Positions 1 to 11,878 of a stretch of DNA of 64,000 nucleotides are shown here, one piece after another. A program made the translations under genes and the position numbers. The notes below the pieces were generated by a model. It was not told where the DNA came from. It did no database searches and saw only the letters and a list, made by a program, of their open reading frames with translations. Within the stretch, counting starts at the first letter, position 1. Every line of letters begins with the position of its first letter. This DNA is from Silene conica (lineage: Eukaryota > Streptophyta > Magnoliopsida > Caryophyllales > Caryophyllaceae): NCBI GenBank assembly GCA_029255685.2, contig CM055316.2:69393237-69457236 (forward strand). Reading direction: 5' to 3'.

Positions 1-2998
1 ATCGGAGATATGATTCCTGAAAATAATCTTATGACGCGTAACTACTACGAAACCAAAAAAGTTCTTAAAGCTCTTCAACTTCCCCATGAGAAGATAGATG
101 CCTGCTCGGGAGGATGTATGATTTTCTGGATGGACGACGCTCACCTTGATAAGTGCAGAAAATGTGGTACGAATAGGTACAAATTAGAGAAAAATGCAAA
201 TGGCAAAAGAGTTCCGGAAAAGTTCTTAACTTATTTTCCATTAGGACCACGGTTGCAACGCTTTTATGCCACAAAGCACATCGCGGGCGAAATGCGTTGG
301 CATTATGAAAACCCTCGTGTTAGTGGAACAATGTCTCATCCAAGTGACGGGGAGGCTTGGAAACAGTTTGACCGGCTGCATCCTGATTTTGCATCTGAGC
401 CTAGGAATGTCCGTCTTGGACTTTGCACTGATGGTTTCGCACCGTTTAGTCAATTCGGGAAGCAATATTCATGTTGGCCGGTGATTCTTACTCCATACAA
501 TTTACCACCCTGGCTCTGTATGAAAAGACAGTTTATGCTCTTAACATTACTTATTCCCGGTCCCCACAATCCAAAGAAAAACCTTGACGTCTATTTGCAG
601 CCTCTTATTCACGAGTTGAAGCAATTATGGGAGACGGGGATCTTAACCTATGACGTCTCCTTGAAGCAAAACTTTGATCTTAATTAGAGCCGCACTCCTA
701 TGGACGATCAACGACTTTCCTGCATATGGCATGTTATCTGGTTGGACAACTCAAGGTGAGCATGCATGTCCATATTGTATGAAAAATGAGACTAAGTCAG
801 TTTGGCTACAACATGGCAAAAAATGGAGTTGGTTTGATTGTCATCGACAGTTTTTAGACAGTAATCATGTTTTTCGTAAGGATAAGGTGCATTTTAGAAA
901 AGGGAAAGTTGAGCACGATGTAGCTGCGAAGAGGTTAACAGGCAATGAAGTCTGGGATTGTGTCAAACATCTACCGAAAATTGTGGATGGATCTGAACGT
1001 GAACTGAATTTGCTTAAAGGGAAACGGATTAGGTGGTGGAAACAAAGCATCTTTTGGGATCTTCCCTATTGGAGCACGCTACTAATTCGACATAACCTTG
1101 ATGTCATGCATATTGAGAAAAATTTCTTCGAGCAAATAATTCACACTGTCATGGACGTGAAAGGAAAAACAAAATTAAACTCAAATGCAGAGAAAGACAT
1201 GTTACTTCTTTGTTCAAGTAGAAGAAAAGGGGATTCGGTCGTTTTGAAAAAGGAACAAAAGAAAGTCCTATGTGAATGGGTATACAAACTGAAGTTTCCC
1301 GACGGTTATGCTTCAGATTTGAGAAGGTGTGTCGATATGAATGAATTGAAGATACACGGTTTGAAAAGTCATGATTGTCACGTCTTCATGGAGCGATTAC
1401 TCCCAGTTGCTTTGAGACATCTTCTTCCAAAAAATGAGTGGAATGCCATAACTGAAATTAGTCAGTTTTTCAGAGATTTGTGTACTTCATCAGTACAAAT
1501 TGAAAAAATTACAAGTCTCGAAAATAACATTGCGGAGATTATCTGCAAATTAGAGAAAATCCTTCAACCTTCTTTTTTCAACTCAATGGAACACCTACCT
1601 ATTCATTTGCCATATGAAGTAAAAGTGGGTGGTCCTGTGCAATATAGGTGGATGTATCCTTTCGAGAGGTAATGTCATCATCCTTATTCAATTCTTTATA
1701 TTACATAATACATATATATCATCATATTTTTCATTCTAAATTAATTTCTTTGTAGGTTTTTGAATCATTTGAAAAAAAAAATCAAAAATAAAGCTCATGT
1801 TGAAGGGTCTATATGTAATGCATATTTAATTGAGGAAATAGCAAATTTTTGTTCCCTATACTTTGAAGATCACATAGACACTAAGGCAAAGGACCTCGAC
1901 GTTGGTTCAAAAAAGCCGACACAATCTAACTTGCCTGAGATATTTCAAGATCATGATGGCACTACTTCTGGAAAGTGTCGTGAAAGGTTTTTGGAGGATA
2001 ACGAATATGAGCGTGCACACCTCTACGTTTTATCTAACTGCGATTCTGATGAATTGAAACGAAACGAAGTGTAAGTGGTGAATCTAAATTCTTATATTTG
2101 AAACGTACTTTATTAGTTGTTCAAAAATTAATAATTCCCCTAATTTGAATATAGGTTGTTTGAAAATTTTATCATGAGAGAACATCCTGAATGTGTCGTA
2201 GGCAATAATGTTTGGGAGAAATATGATTCAAGATTTCCCAGATGGTTTAGATCTCAGGTTAATAATATAGAAGATCCAGTTCTAATTGCCTTAGCAAATG
2301 GTCCCTCAAGAAGAGTCAGAACATGGAAACGTTATTCCATCAATGGCTACAAATTTCGAGCTTTCATTCAAGGAAAAGATTTGGAAAAGTGCACAATTAA
2401 CAATGGAGTTTGTGTGAGTTCCACTGAAGGAGCTGGCTACTATGGGACCCTTGACGAAATTGTTGAAATGACTTATACAGGCCCACAAAGCACTTACAAA
2501 GTCATTTTGTTCAAATGTAGTTGGCTAGATAACTCCGAAAGAGGCATGCAAGTGCATAAGGAATATAAGCTTGTGGATGTTAACCGGAGTAGAAAATTTG
2601 CAAAGTACGACCCATTTGTGTTGGCATATCAAGTGGAACAAGTTTACTATAGTCCTTATCCAGGTATAAAAAAGGATCAAAGTCAATGGTCAGCGGTATT
2701 CAAAACCAAGGCTAGATCACATGTCGATGCCCCCGTTGATGAATCTTTCTTTCAAGAAAATGTTACTAATGGTGAAACAATACTGTCACCAATTGAAGTA
2801 GAAGAAGAAGATGAAGATGAAATTGTGGAGGAACCAGAATACATACAAATTGTGACAGTGGAGCAACATGAGGATGAGGATGGGGATGAGGACGAGGTTG
2901 AGGATGAGGATGAGGATGAGGATGAGGATGAAGATATTATAGATTCTCTTTGTAAGGATGTAGGAATAAATTGTTCAAGTGATGATGATGATGATTAG
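1..2998 (+). pseudogene. TNP2-like CACTA transposase, frameshifted, 5' partial
   Basis: The reading frame is already open at the window start and matches the transposase core of plant TNP2 proteins. Recognisable stretches are ACSGGCMIFW, CRKCGTNRY, GLCTDGFAPF, INDFPAYGMLSGW, HACPYC and LDVMHIEKN. The DUF4218-like part (DCHVFMERLLPVALRHLLP) and the DUF4216-like part (GYKFR to WLDNSE) follow. Three exons fit: 1-1668, 1756-2070 and 2155-2998, with GT-AG introns between. Near 680-686 about four extra bases shift the frame: the sense FDL is followed by a stop, and RAALLWTIND continues one frame over. The C-terminus is an acidic run of Asp and Glu encoded by a GAGGAT repeat around 2870-2935. The family cuts and pastes CACTA elements in the nucleus. 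This copy should not yield a full protein. Confidence 0.9.
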
Positions 2999-3156
2999 GA
3001 CTACTATCTATTAGATTCGATAATCTTGCATTTGTTGAAATTATTGTAGATGCCGTATGGCTTAATGTCAATGAAATTATCTTATTAATCTTATTATTCA
3101 AGTTTTTAATTATGTAAAACATTTCTATCTAATTGTTGTTATATTAGTTTGATAAT

Positions 3157-4815
3157 ATGCTGGGCGGAAGACGACGAGGTAGTGGTAGTCGTCAGACTGA
3201 GGGACGATGAGCGGGAGGTAGTGACGAGGACGAGATAATTGAGCCTCAGACGCCGACGCCTACACATCGAGTACACCTCGATCCGACTGATTACGAAGGC
3301 GCCAAGTGGTAAATGTCTTATTTGTTTACGGATAATTGATTGTATGAGTATATATATTGATTATAATATGATTACTTGTTGACTATTTTATTTTCACATT
3401 TAACTCTTTTTCAGGTTCAGTGACAAAGACGTTTCTACTCTTATAACACAGACCATTATTTGCAACTACAAGGAGTATGCGCCCAACTGGTCAAATGCGT
3501 CGGATGCCATCAAGGAAGAGTGGTGGAATTGGTTTGAGGTATTTATTAACTGTTTTATTGTTTCATATTTATTTAACTATATTTTTTTTTACCTATTTCC
3601 GTTTTATTATTTATTACCTATTTATTGTTTCATATTTATTTAACTATATTTTTTTTTTTGAAACAGAAACATGTTACCTTTCACCCTCGTGATAGAGCAG
3701 CGGTTAAGTCGGCGTGGGAAGACATGATGAAAGACCGCCTCCGCAAAAAAATCCACTACGCTATGAGGAAACCTACGGAGCAAAGGCCTCAATGGATACC
3801 GGCCGATATCTTCGAACAACTTAAGGCTAGAAAGGATGATCCTAAATTTCAAGACAAATCCGATAAAAACAAAACCAATCGGATGTCAGGAAGTACCGAA
3901 AAAGGCAAGGCCTTAGGTACTCACATTATGGGTCGTAAAAACACCCTACAGTTGATGGATGAAATGGTAATTTCTTAGTTTTTACTTCACTTTTTCTTGT
4001 CTTGAATAATTTTTAAACAATTTTCACCCTTTGACAATCTTGAGTGTTTTTTTTTAACAAGTGTCGTTGGATTTAAATTGCAGGCTGGGGAAGATGGGAG
4101 GGATGTACCATCCGCCTTGAAGTTGCTGGAGAAGACAAAAAAAGCATGCCAAGAAGGGTTGGCTATCAACGAAACCCAAAGCACTATTTGTAAGTTAACA
4201 GAAACTTTTCTTTATGTTTTAGTAATTTGGTTTACTAATTAATTAACGTATACTAATAACACTTTATTTTTGTTTTGTAGGAAAAAGTTTTTTCAAGAAA
4301 GTCGAAAATGATAAGTGAAGGGATCCCGGAGCAAGATATCGACGACGACGAGATCTACTTCGAAGAAGTAGGCGGTTTCAACAAGAAAGGGTTGATACTC
4401 GGTATGGGAAATGCAGCCCCAGTCATTTACGAGCGTCGTCGTCACTCAAGTGCTGGGACCCAATCATCATACACCCCAGGTTTGTATTTTATAGTTTATT
4501 AAAAATTAAGACTAACCAATTATTTAACCGTTTATTAAATGAATATAATATCATGTTTGACTATTCATTGCAGGTATCGTCGGCAGAGTTCTTCGAGAGA
4601 ATGCTCAGCTAAGAGAACGTGATCTCGAGACATCCCAAAGGCTAAAGGCAATTGAAGAGTTCTTAAGTCAACGGGGGGCGGAGTTCACTACTCAGAGCTG
4701 CAACCCGGGAGGCTTTTCTCAGCCGAGACGCGACTTCGATGATGATGGCGGCGACAATGCTAGGTCGGCCAGCCATTTCGCCACCCCACAGCCCACCGAC
4801 ACGACCGTTAGATAG
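3157..4815 (+). pseudogene. Second CACTA gene (TNPA/Ptta-like), decayed
   Basis: This lies between the transposase and the subterminal repeats, in the same orientation, as is usual for the accessory DNA-binding gene of plant En/Spm elements. The exon-like blocks are about 3157-3299, 3417-3538, 3667-3965, 4084-4190, 4281-4480 and 4574-4815. They encode a plant-transposase (Ptta/En/Spm) type protein with the segments WFSDKDVSTLI, EEWWNWF and KHVTFHPRDRAAVKSAWEDM. A C-terminal coiled-coil-like part (RENAQLRERDLE) follows. A TGA at 3208-3210 interrupts the first block in frame, probably an old CGA codon. The junction of the fourth and fifth blocks does not join in frame. Exon edges are my reading of splice consensus sites. 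Confidence 0.75.
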
Positions 4816-5055
4816 ATTTTATTAGGTTGTTTAGTTGTTGTACCGCGGATTATGTTTAGTTTTTAGTTGGATGATCATTTGTAAAACCTTCATTTTAGTT
4901 ACGAAAAGACGTTTTAAAAACCTTGTCTCCGACAAGTTCTTTGTTGCTGGGTTGTTTTTGCTGAAATTGCAGGTTTGGAGAGCTTGCAAAAGGGAAAAAT
5001 GAGCCATTTCATTGGAAATGGGGGGCTGGAAAAAGGGCTGAAACCGGAAAATCAT

Positions 5056-5500
5056 ACAGGAATTTGCGACGGAAATGTCTCAATTTGCGACGGACTTTCC
5101 GTCGCAAACCTTGACCAGAAGTCAAGGTCAGTCAAGGTTTGCGACGGAAAGTCCGTCGCAAATAGTCCCTTTTGCGACGGATTTTCCGTCGCAAATCTTG
5201 AATGACTTTGACCAAAAGTCAAGGTCAGTCAAGATTCGCGACGAAAAATCCGTCGCAAAAGGGACTATTTGCGACGGATTTCCGTCGCAAATCTTGACTG
5301 ACCTTGACTTCTGGTCAAAGTCAGTCCGTCGCAAAATAAGGTCAATCCGTCGCAAAAAGTTTGCGACGGAAAATTCCGTCGCAAAATAACTGTTTGCGAC
5401 AAAAATAAGGGACAGACACAGTCCGTCGCAATTCCGTCGCAAAATCATCATTTGCGACGGATTTAACCCTTTTTGCGACGGACCATTCCGTCGCAAAGAG
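5056..5500. repeat. CACTA subterminal repeat array (TTTGCGACGGA)
   Basis: About twenty copies of the 11-mer TTTGCGACGGA occur here in both orientations, many paired as hairpins. In En/Spm elements such subterminal repeats are the binding sites of the TNPA-type protein. Short open frames across this stretch are artefacts of the repeat. Confidence 0.9.
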
Positions 5501-5517
5501 CGTATTGTTTTGTAGTG

Positions 5518-5972
5518 TGGCAGTGGTGTGAGGGTCTTCTGATAATAGGGAGTGTGTGGCGTGAGTCTGGTAAAGTCATTAATCTTGGTGATATTTAGAT
5601 CAATGGTAAGTTGTTTTGATTAAGAAAATGTAAGGAAAGCTGAAGGGTTAATGGGGATTGGAGAATAGGAGACAAGAGGGTTTAGTATGAAGAAAAAGAA
5701 GAAGATAAACTATGAAAATCGAGTCTTTAACCGGTTGGATAGGTAGCCCTTCCAACTGGTATAGCCTTTAACCAGCCCGGCCCGGCCCGGCCCGGCCCAA
5801 CAGCCCAACAGACAGCCCTATAGGGCTGGGCCAGGGCTGATTTTTCTGGCCCAGCCCAGCCCTATATTGTTTTAGGGTCGTGCCAGGGCTGAGTTTTTTC
5901 GACCCAGCCCGCCTCCAGCCCGGCCCAGTGTACAGCCCTAGTGTTGACACGTGGCGGATGATGTTTGCTTTA
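5518..5972. other. Intergenic, with a GC-rich GGCCC block
   Basis: No gene is visible. At about 5773-5940 there is a sharply GC-rich stretch of GGCCC/GGGCTG repeats ending in TACAGCCCTA. This resembles the ends of GGGCTGGGCC-type hAT-like non-autonomous elements. I could not find a matching left end or a target duplication, so element identity is unproven. Confidence 0.5.
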
Positions 5973-5981
5973 ATATAATAT

Positions 5982-6497
5982 CACAAATTCTTATTTGCAA
6001 CGGCACTATCCGTCGCAAACTTGTGACGGATACCGTTTTCTCTCACAAAATACCCACTTTTTCTCTTTCTCCAACACTATTCATGTGGTCTCCTTTCTCG
6101 ACTAACTCATTTTATAGGAAAATTTAACAAAAATAATCCCAACTATCACCCTTCTTCTCAAAATAATCACAACTATCAATATTCCCGCAATAATCCCGAC
6201 TTTTATACCATCCTTCTCAAAATAATCTCAACTATCACTCTCCTTCTCAAAATAATCCCAACTATTAATATTTCCTCAATAAACATAACATTTCTTAAGA
6301 CTTATCGGTCATACTAAACTATTTTGAGAAGGGTGGTATAAAAGTTGGGATTATTGCGGGAATATTGATAGTTGGGATTATTTTGAGAAGAAGAGTGATA
6401 GTTGGGATTATATTTGTTAAATTTCCCCATTTTATATCCATTTTATCTCACAAAATATCCGTCACAAATGGTGACCCGTCGTAAGCAAGACTTACTA
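5982..6497. mobile_element. Mutator-type MITE (CACAAATTCT...TTACTA family)
   Basis: The element starts CACAAATTCTTATTTGCAACGG and ends GTAAGCAAGACTTACTA. It is flanked by a perfect 9-bp direct repeat ATATAATAT at 5973-5981 and 6498-6506. A related copy with its own 9-bp duplication sits at 47426-47654. The terminal repeats are imperfect, about 22 bp. The 9-bp duplication points to the Mutator superfamily. This copy is split by another MITE at 6117-6427; without it the element is about 196 bp. Confidence 0.88.
6117..6427. mobile_element. Foldback MITE nested in another MITE
   Basis: Two long arms are inverted copies of each other (AATAATCCCAACTATCA and TGATAGTTGGGATTATT). The ends are GGAAAATTTAAC and GTTAAATTTCCC. 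The insertion duplicated 9 bp of the host MITE, CATTTTATA, at 6108-6116 and 6428-6436. The host sequence resumes exactly where the related copy at 47 kb has no insertion. A 9-bp duplication suggests mobilisation by a Mutator-like transposase. Confidence 0.9.
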
Positions 6498-6506
6498 ATA
6501 TAATAT

Positions 6507-7990
6507 ATTTCGTATGATATATGATATGATTGACAATGTGCTCGATAAAAGACAATTTAAACAAGATGTCAAATACGGAGTAAGAGTTTGTGGTAGTATT
6601 TATAATTTGTGTTTTAAGAAATTGAGTAACACGTGGATGCAACATTAATCATAAGTTGCTGAAGATAAGTTGTTGACCCTCAAGGATTTGTAAACACCCG
6701 TCGGCAGTCACCAGTCACCAGTCACCAGTCACCGGCTACACACTTTGCTGAAGCTTTCCAATTTGGGGGAGCCAACTTCTTGCAAACATCTTCAGGTAGC
6801 AACCTCAGCCCACCTATATTTCTTTATATTTTAATACAACACTATTTTGATTTTTAATTTAGTAAAATGGTTTCTGTGCGAGTTCCAAAAAAACAAAAAA
6901 AAACAAAAAATTAGTAAAATGGATATTTTGAGAACATGTATGAGCCTCGTTCCGTTAGATTCATAAAATGGCTTTACTTGCATTTTGTTTTATATTATCA
7001 TTATATTTTTGAGACGGATTGAAACGGTCCGGATTTAGATCTAACGATACAAGTGGTTGATGAGGCGTTGGAGAAATAATGATCTTAAATAAATAGGTGA
7101 GAGTAAATGGGCAAGAAATGTGGACAAACAGGAGATTGAGAGAAAGAAATGTTGTTGAACTTAAACTGTATTCATTATATTTTGATAACACAAATTCTTG
7201 TTAAATGTAACCACGATAGTGTGGCTAATGTTATTTGTCAATAATGATCACATTTGGTTGTAAAATGGTTATAAAATTCCGTCTTATTGTTTCAGACCAA
7301 AATTGCCGTCTAAAGCAACACCAACTATTTTGATAATCCATTGCAAAAGATAATCCATGCTTTGCAACGTGTACCGGACTTTGACTATTAATTTCTGCTA
7401 TTTCTGCTATTGCAATCTGTAGCTACTATAGTAGTATAGTGGACTTAAACAATGATAGATTCTGGAGATAATCATTTGATACTCGTATTTTTTTTTTGTA
7501 TATGCTTTGTTTTTTTTAAGTTTGTTTGGTTTGAGGTAATGATTTGGAAAATAGTCTAAAATACAATTGAAAAGTAGTCTTCACTGATAATGGTGAATAT
7601 AAGTAGGAGATTGAGAGTATAATAACCGTCGGGGGATAAAAGTTGTCCATCTTCCCGTAATGTATTACTCCAGTCCCGTTCCTCTTGTTTATCTTTTTCT
7701 TCTCTATACTTTGTGAGAGGTATTTTTGATCTAAGTAAAGAATTGATTCGGGGGCGGAGAGACTAATACTTTCTCTAACAAGCTCTTTAGTTTTATAGTT
7801 ATCTGGTTAACTTGTTTGTAATAATTTCTCTAGAATGCACCATTTCTCCAGAACTACGATGGTGTAAATTGATGAGAAATATATGAATTAATTTCTTCGT
7901 TTACGAATGACTTGTGGTGTATATAACGTGATATATGATCTCAGGTGACTAGAAGCACAAGCAGAAAGTCAATCAATCTATTTTAGTGCA
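6507..7990. other. AT-rich intergenic DNA upstream of the NLR
   Basis: No coding region is visible. A short 7-bp tandem repeat (CAGTCAC, about four copies) lies at 6702-6733. A degenerate Stowaway-type MITE of the TACTCC...GGAGA family lies at about 7668-7763. The NLR 5' leader and promoter must fall in the right half, but I cannot place a transcription start. Confidence 0.6.
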
Positions 7991-10828
7991 ATGCAGGCTG
8001 CATTTCAACAGGGGTTCGCATCAGCTTTACTTGATGTCTTATTCGATAGAGTTACGAATGTTGTGATTGCTGAATTCAAGAAAGTCCTACAATATGACGC
8101 GGCTCTGGACAAACTTGAAACAAGTATTTTGCTAGCTCAGAACCTTTTGAGGCAAGTAGACACCTCTGAGTTGGAAGGACGCGCTAAATCTGTTCTACAG
8201 AATCGTGTAGATAAATTGACCGGTCTATATTACGATGCGGATGATCTGATGGGTGATATTGTATTGCTCATGAATTCCAAATCAATGTTGTTGGAGGAGT
8301 GGCCCGTGTTATGGAGCATGTTGCAGTCTCCTCGACGTTGGGGTAAGGCACGGGCTATCACTAAACTGCAAGAGAAGCTCGACGCAATACTAGAGGAACT
8401 AAAACTGCTTGTTGACCTTTCTCGTCAATCTAAAGTCAAAATGGGACAGCCTAAGCCTAAGCCTAAGGATCGTCACAAACTCCCTTTAGAGAAGCATTTC
8501 TTTGGGAGAAAAGATGACATTGAGATAATTACGCATGAGTTACTTTCTAGTTCTTCTAAGCGTCATGGAGTTTCTATAATGGGTATGGATGGGATTGGGA
8601 AGTCGAGGCTTGCTCGAATTATTCAAAATGATGCTAGAGTAACTTCCCATTTCTCTGTTATATTATGGGTTGATGTTCACGGCAACGGATACTTCAACCT
8701 GGATGAAATGATTAAGCAGTTGGATCAAATTGAAGAAAAAGAAATGTCTGATAACGACAATGTATTAATCACATTCGACAATCTGCTCGAGGTGACACTT
8801 GTAGATTGGTACAGTTTCTGGGAGTACATTACTAACAAAGAGATTAAAGGGAAAAAATACAAAAATATCAAATTCCTGATCACCACTTTCAACTCCAAAG
8901 TTGTTGCCAACACTCGCACTAGCTCACATCACCTCTTACCATTATGTGAAGAGGATTGTAAAAAACTGATAATTGCCACAGCGGAGTCTTTGAACCAGAA
9001 TATATGTGAATCACATTTTGAACATGCTGCTACCTTGTCGAGGAACTGTGGAGGCTTGCCCTCAATTGCTATAATTCTCGGAATTATGATTTCACAATAC
9101 GACGTGGAGCAAGTGCGCATTCTACTAAGTCACGGCTTGTGGGATTCATCTGTTTTTTACGAAGAAATTTTCCCAGCATTGAAGCCATGCTATTCAAAAT
9201 TCCAAGCTCATTTGAAGTGGTGTCTTGCCTACTTTTCACTCTTCCCGCACAACTACGCCTTCACTATTGACGAGTTGGTTCATTTGTGGGTGGGAGAAGG
9301 GTTTATTCAAGAACCACAAGGTCCATCTAGGATGCTTCAGGTTGGTAAAGACCAATTCAAGGAATTTTTGGGGATGTCAATCCTAAGATGTTCAGATCAG
9401 CTTGGTCGCAAGGGAACTCCAACGTATGAACTGAATCAATGTAGCCATAAATTTGCACAATTAGCTGCTTCAACAACATATTTGTGTCTTTCCCAAGGTG
9501 TACCAGCCTCTTACATCAATACTCGTCATTTGTCCCTGTCATCCAAAAATGAATGTTATTGTGTATGGGATAATCTCAAGAAATTTAGGCGACTTAGAAC
9601 AGTTTTTGCTATGTCTGAAAGTATCAGTGGCCCAATTCCTCGCTCTGCTTTTAAGAAACTCACCCGGCTAAGAGTACTGTCCCTCCGTGGGGCTGACGTT
9701 TGTGAACTCCCTGATTCCATCAACTGTCTGAAACGGCTACGGTATCTTAACATCTCTCACACAAATGTCAAATCATTACCAGAAACACTCTGTGAGCTTC
9801 GCAATTTGCAATTTCTCAAATTTGTAAAGGATGATGGAATCGTTGAATCTTTCCCCACAAACTTTGAGAGATTGACAAACATGATACATATTGATTGGGG
9901 TGTAAGAGAAATTAGGCATATGGGTTTACCTTCCCACATTGGCAATCTTTCATCACTTCAGACTCTTCCCCTATTTCCCGTTGGCAGCAAAGTCGGGCAT
10001 CTCATCACCGAGTTGAAAGATATGAACCATCTCGAAGGTTTCATTCGCATAGAAAACTTGGAAAATGTGAAAGATTGGGCTTCCGCGGGAATTGCTGGGC
10101 TAGCGGAGAAGTCATTGACACGAATAGAACTAGAATGGAAGAAGTCCCAAAACACTAAAATTGCCAGAGAGATTTTGTGTTGCCTGAAACCGCGTGAAAA
10201 CTTGAAAGAGTTGAAGATAACGAACTATCATGGTGACATGTATCCAGAATGGATGACAGGTTCATTGCCTAAGCTTGAGGAGATGCATTTGCAGAATTGT
10301 CCAAATATAGATGTTTTGCCACAATTTGGATTACTCCCTAATCTTAAACTTCTTATTCTGGAAAAAATAAGGAAGGTGACAAATGTCGATCATCATTTCT
10401 TTGGACAAGGGCATTTCCCAAAGTTGGAGTCTTTGACGTTCATAGACATGGAGCAACTTCAAGCATGGAATGTGGGGTTGGAAATCGACGTAATGCCTCA
10501 ATTACAAGTTCTTAAATTTAATGATTGCCCAAACTTGGTCTCTATTCCTTCTCTAAAACAACTTTCTTCATTAGAAAAGTTGGCAATCCAGCAATGTGAA
10601 GAATTGAGTTCGCTTCCAGATCTACCAATCTCACTCAAGACCCTCATCATTGAAGAATGTGATTTGTTGAGAGACTCTTGTATAGAGGGAGGTGAAAACT
10701 GGATTAAGGTCGATTGTATTCCAAATGTAGAGATCAATTACCGGAAGATAGCGACATCAGCTTCAAATAACACTTCAACTAGTGTTGACACACCTAGTGA
10801 TCAACAATATGAGAACTCTTCTAACTAA
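7991..10828 (+). CDS. CC-NBS-LRR resistance-type protein (NLR)
   Basis: This is a single uninterrupted 945-residue frame. An Rx-like coiled-coil domain covers about residues 1-165. The NB-ARC domain follows: P-loop GMDGIGKSRLA near residue 200, kinase-2 position VLITFDNL near 260, RNBS-B FLITTFNS near 295, GLPS near 354 and RNBS-D AYFSLFPHNY near 415. About a dozen leucine-rich repeats run from about 530 to 915, with a hydrophilic Ser/Thr-rich tail. Such proteins are cytoplasmic or nuclear immune receptors that bind ADP/ATP. Two switch motifs are unusual. The second Asp of kinase-2 is Asn. The MHD site near residue 480 reads LNQ in the context YELNQCSHKFAQ. The Walker A Lys is kept. The intact length and lack of introns fit the R3a/RGA2 class. 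It could be a functional sensor with altered nucleotide cycling, or a decoy/helper-dependent form. The start is the first Met, directly before the coiled coil. Confidence 0.95.
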   Translation: MQAAFQQGFASALLDVLFDRVTNVVIAEFKKVLQYDAALDKLETSILLAQNLLRQVDTSELEGRAKSVLQNRVDKLTGLYYDADDLMGDIVLLMNSKSMLLEEWPVLWSMLQSPRRWGKARAITKLQEKLDAILEELKLLVDLSRQSKVKMGQPKPKPKDRHKLPLEKHFFGRKDDIEIITHELLSSSSKRHGVSIMGMDGIGKSRLARIIQNDARVTSHFSVILWVDVHGNGYFNLDEMIKQLDQIEEKEMSDNDNVLITFDNLLEVTLVDWYSFWEYITNKEIKGKKYKNIKFLITTFNSKVVANTRTSSHHLLPLCEEDCKKLIIATAESLNQNICESHFEHAATLSRNCGGLPSIAIILGIMISQYDVEQVRILLSHGLWDSSVFYEEIFPALKPCYSKFQAHLKWCLAYFSLFPHNYAFTIDELVHLWVGEGFIQEPQGPSRMLQVGKDQFKEFLGMSILRCSDQLGRKGTPTYELNQCSHKFAQLAASTTYLCLSQGVPASYINTRHLSLSSKNECYCVWDNLKKFRRLRTVFAMSESISGPIPRSAFKKLTRLRVLSLRGADVCELPDSINCLKRLRYLNISHTNVKSLPETLCELRNLQFLKFVKDDGIVESFPTNFERLTNMIHIDWGVREIRHMGLPSHIGNLSSLQTLPLFPVGSKVGHLITELKDMNHLEGFIRIENLENVKDWASAGIAGLAEKSLTRIELEWKKSQNTKIAREILCCLKPRENLKELKITNYHGDMYPEWMTGSLPKLEEMHLQNCPNIDVLPQFGLLPNLKLLILEKIRKVTNVDHHFFGQGHFPKLESLTFIDMEQLQAWNVGLEIDVMPQLQVLKFNDCPNLVSIPSLKQLSSLEKLAIQQCEELSSLPDLPISLKTLIIEECDLLRDSCIEGGENWIKVDCIPNVEINYRKIATSASNNTSTSVDTPSDQQYENSSN

Positions 10829-11690
10829 CGAAACGACCACAAGCTTTTGTTAGGTGAGATTATTCAGAACCTCTTCAATCTATTATCATCTAATGATGGA
10901 TTTGCCTAACTATGTTTCAGTTTTAGTGTGGCCGGCTTTGGAATATATGATGAAATATAGCAAATAAGCTCTCTTAACTCTCTCCATATCTTATATTGTC
11001 GTGTAGAGTGTGTCGGTCCATTTTCGTGTGTACTCCTCCGTCTCGGTCATTTGTTTACCTTTGTATTCACCGTGAGGAATATTTTAACCAAATGCAAGCA
11101 AATGATTTGGATGGAGAGAGTCATTTTTTGGCGGTGTTGAATATGCCTAGTTAGTGATACTCCCTAATTTGTACCGTCATTTGAGTCGTGCTGCAGGTGG
11201 TGGTTATATTGACTACACCGTTTTATCTTTTGTAGGTTTATAAGTGCATGGCAATATTTTGAGGAGATTAGGGTTAGTGTGACCATGCTTGCCTAATAGT
11301 GCTGGCGCTATTGTGTTTAGGCTGCATCTAGGTGGATCTGTGTCTTGGATTGATCATTTTAAGTTTATCAAATCGTAAGAAAAGCGTGGGAGACAAATGG
11401 GATTTTCAAGCGAAGGCGACGTGTTTGAGGGGAGTTGAGTTTTTGGTTTGTTTGTATTTGGAGATGATCAATGGGTTTGATGTTGCTGGTCCAATTTTCC
11501 GGATCTGATCAACTAATAAGCACCCTAGTTATGATGAATGTACAATAGAGGAAATTTGAATGAAGTAATGAATCTTTATTTATGTAAAAATTGTTGGAAC
11601 CATCTGTACATTTGTGTATTTATATGACTTCTGTGATGTATGAATTAGACAAAGTATAGCTTAAATGCTGTTGAACACTTGAACTTGATT
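10829..11690. other. NLR 3' flank with a Stowaway-type MITE
   Basis: No coding region is visible. An 88-bp element at 11033-11120 (CTCCTCCGTCTC...GGATGGAGAGAG, preceded by TA) belongs to the same Stowaway-like family as the copies at 36441-36527, 7668-7763 and 29969-30036. Confidence 0.65.
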
Positions 11691-11878
11691 TAGGAGACGG
11701 TCCAACTTTGCAGGCAATAAAATCTATCTTGATAAGCACCTAAGGACTTTGTCTTAATAATGCAGAGGACGGGAATGAATATGGTTTGCTTGCTGGAGAA
11801 ACCGAAATGACACTTGACAGAGAAGGACTATGCTGAGAATCCACACATGTCCTGATTACCGCATCTACTATGAAGAGG

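Larger units (their letters stand above)
1..5517 (+). mobile_element. CACTA (En/Spm) transposon, right part
   Basis: The window opens inside an En/Spm element. It holds a TNP2-type transposase gene, a second element gene and a subterminal repeat array. The right terminus reads TTGTTTTGTAGTG at 5505-5517, which is the reverse complement of the diagnostic CACTACAAAA start. The 3-bp target duplication would be TGG at 5518-5520; the left end lies outside the window. Both genes are damaged, so this copy is probably not autonomous. Confidence 0.93.

Noticed and set aside
2937..3122. 61-residue minus-strand frame
   Set aside because: Antisense of the acidic GAT repeat of the transposase C-terminus.
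5075..5496. Several 76-122-residue frames on both strands
   Set aside because: They translate the CACTA subterminal TTTGCGACGGA repeat and have a periodic, meaningless composition.
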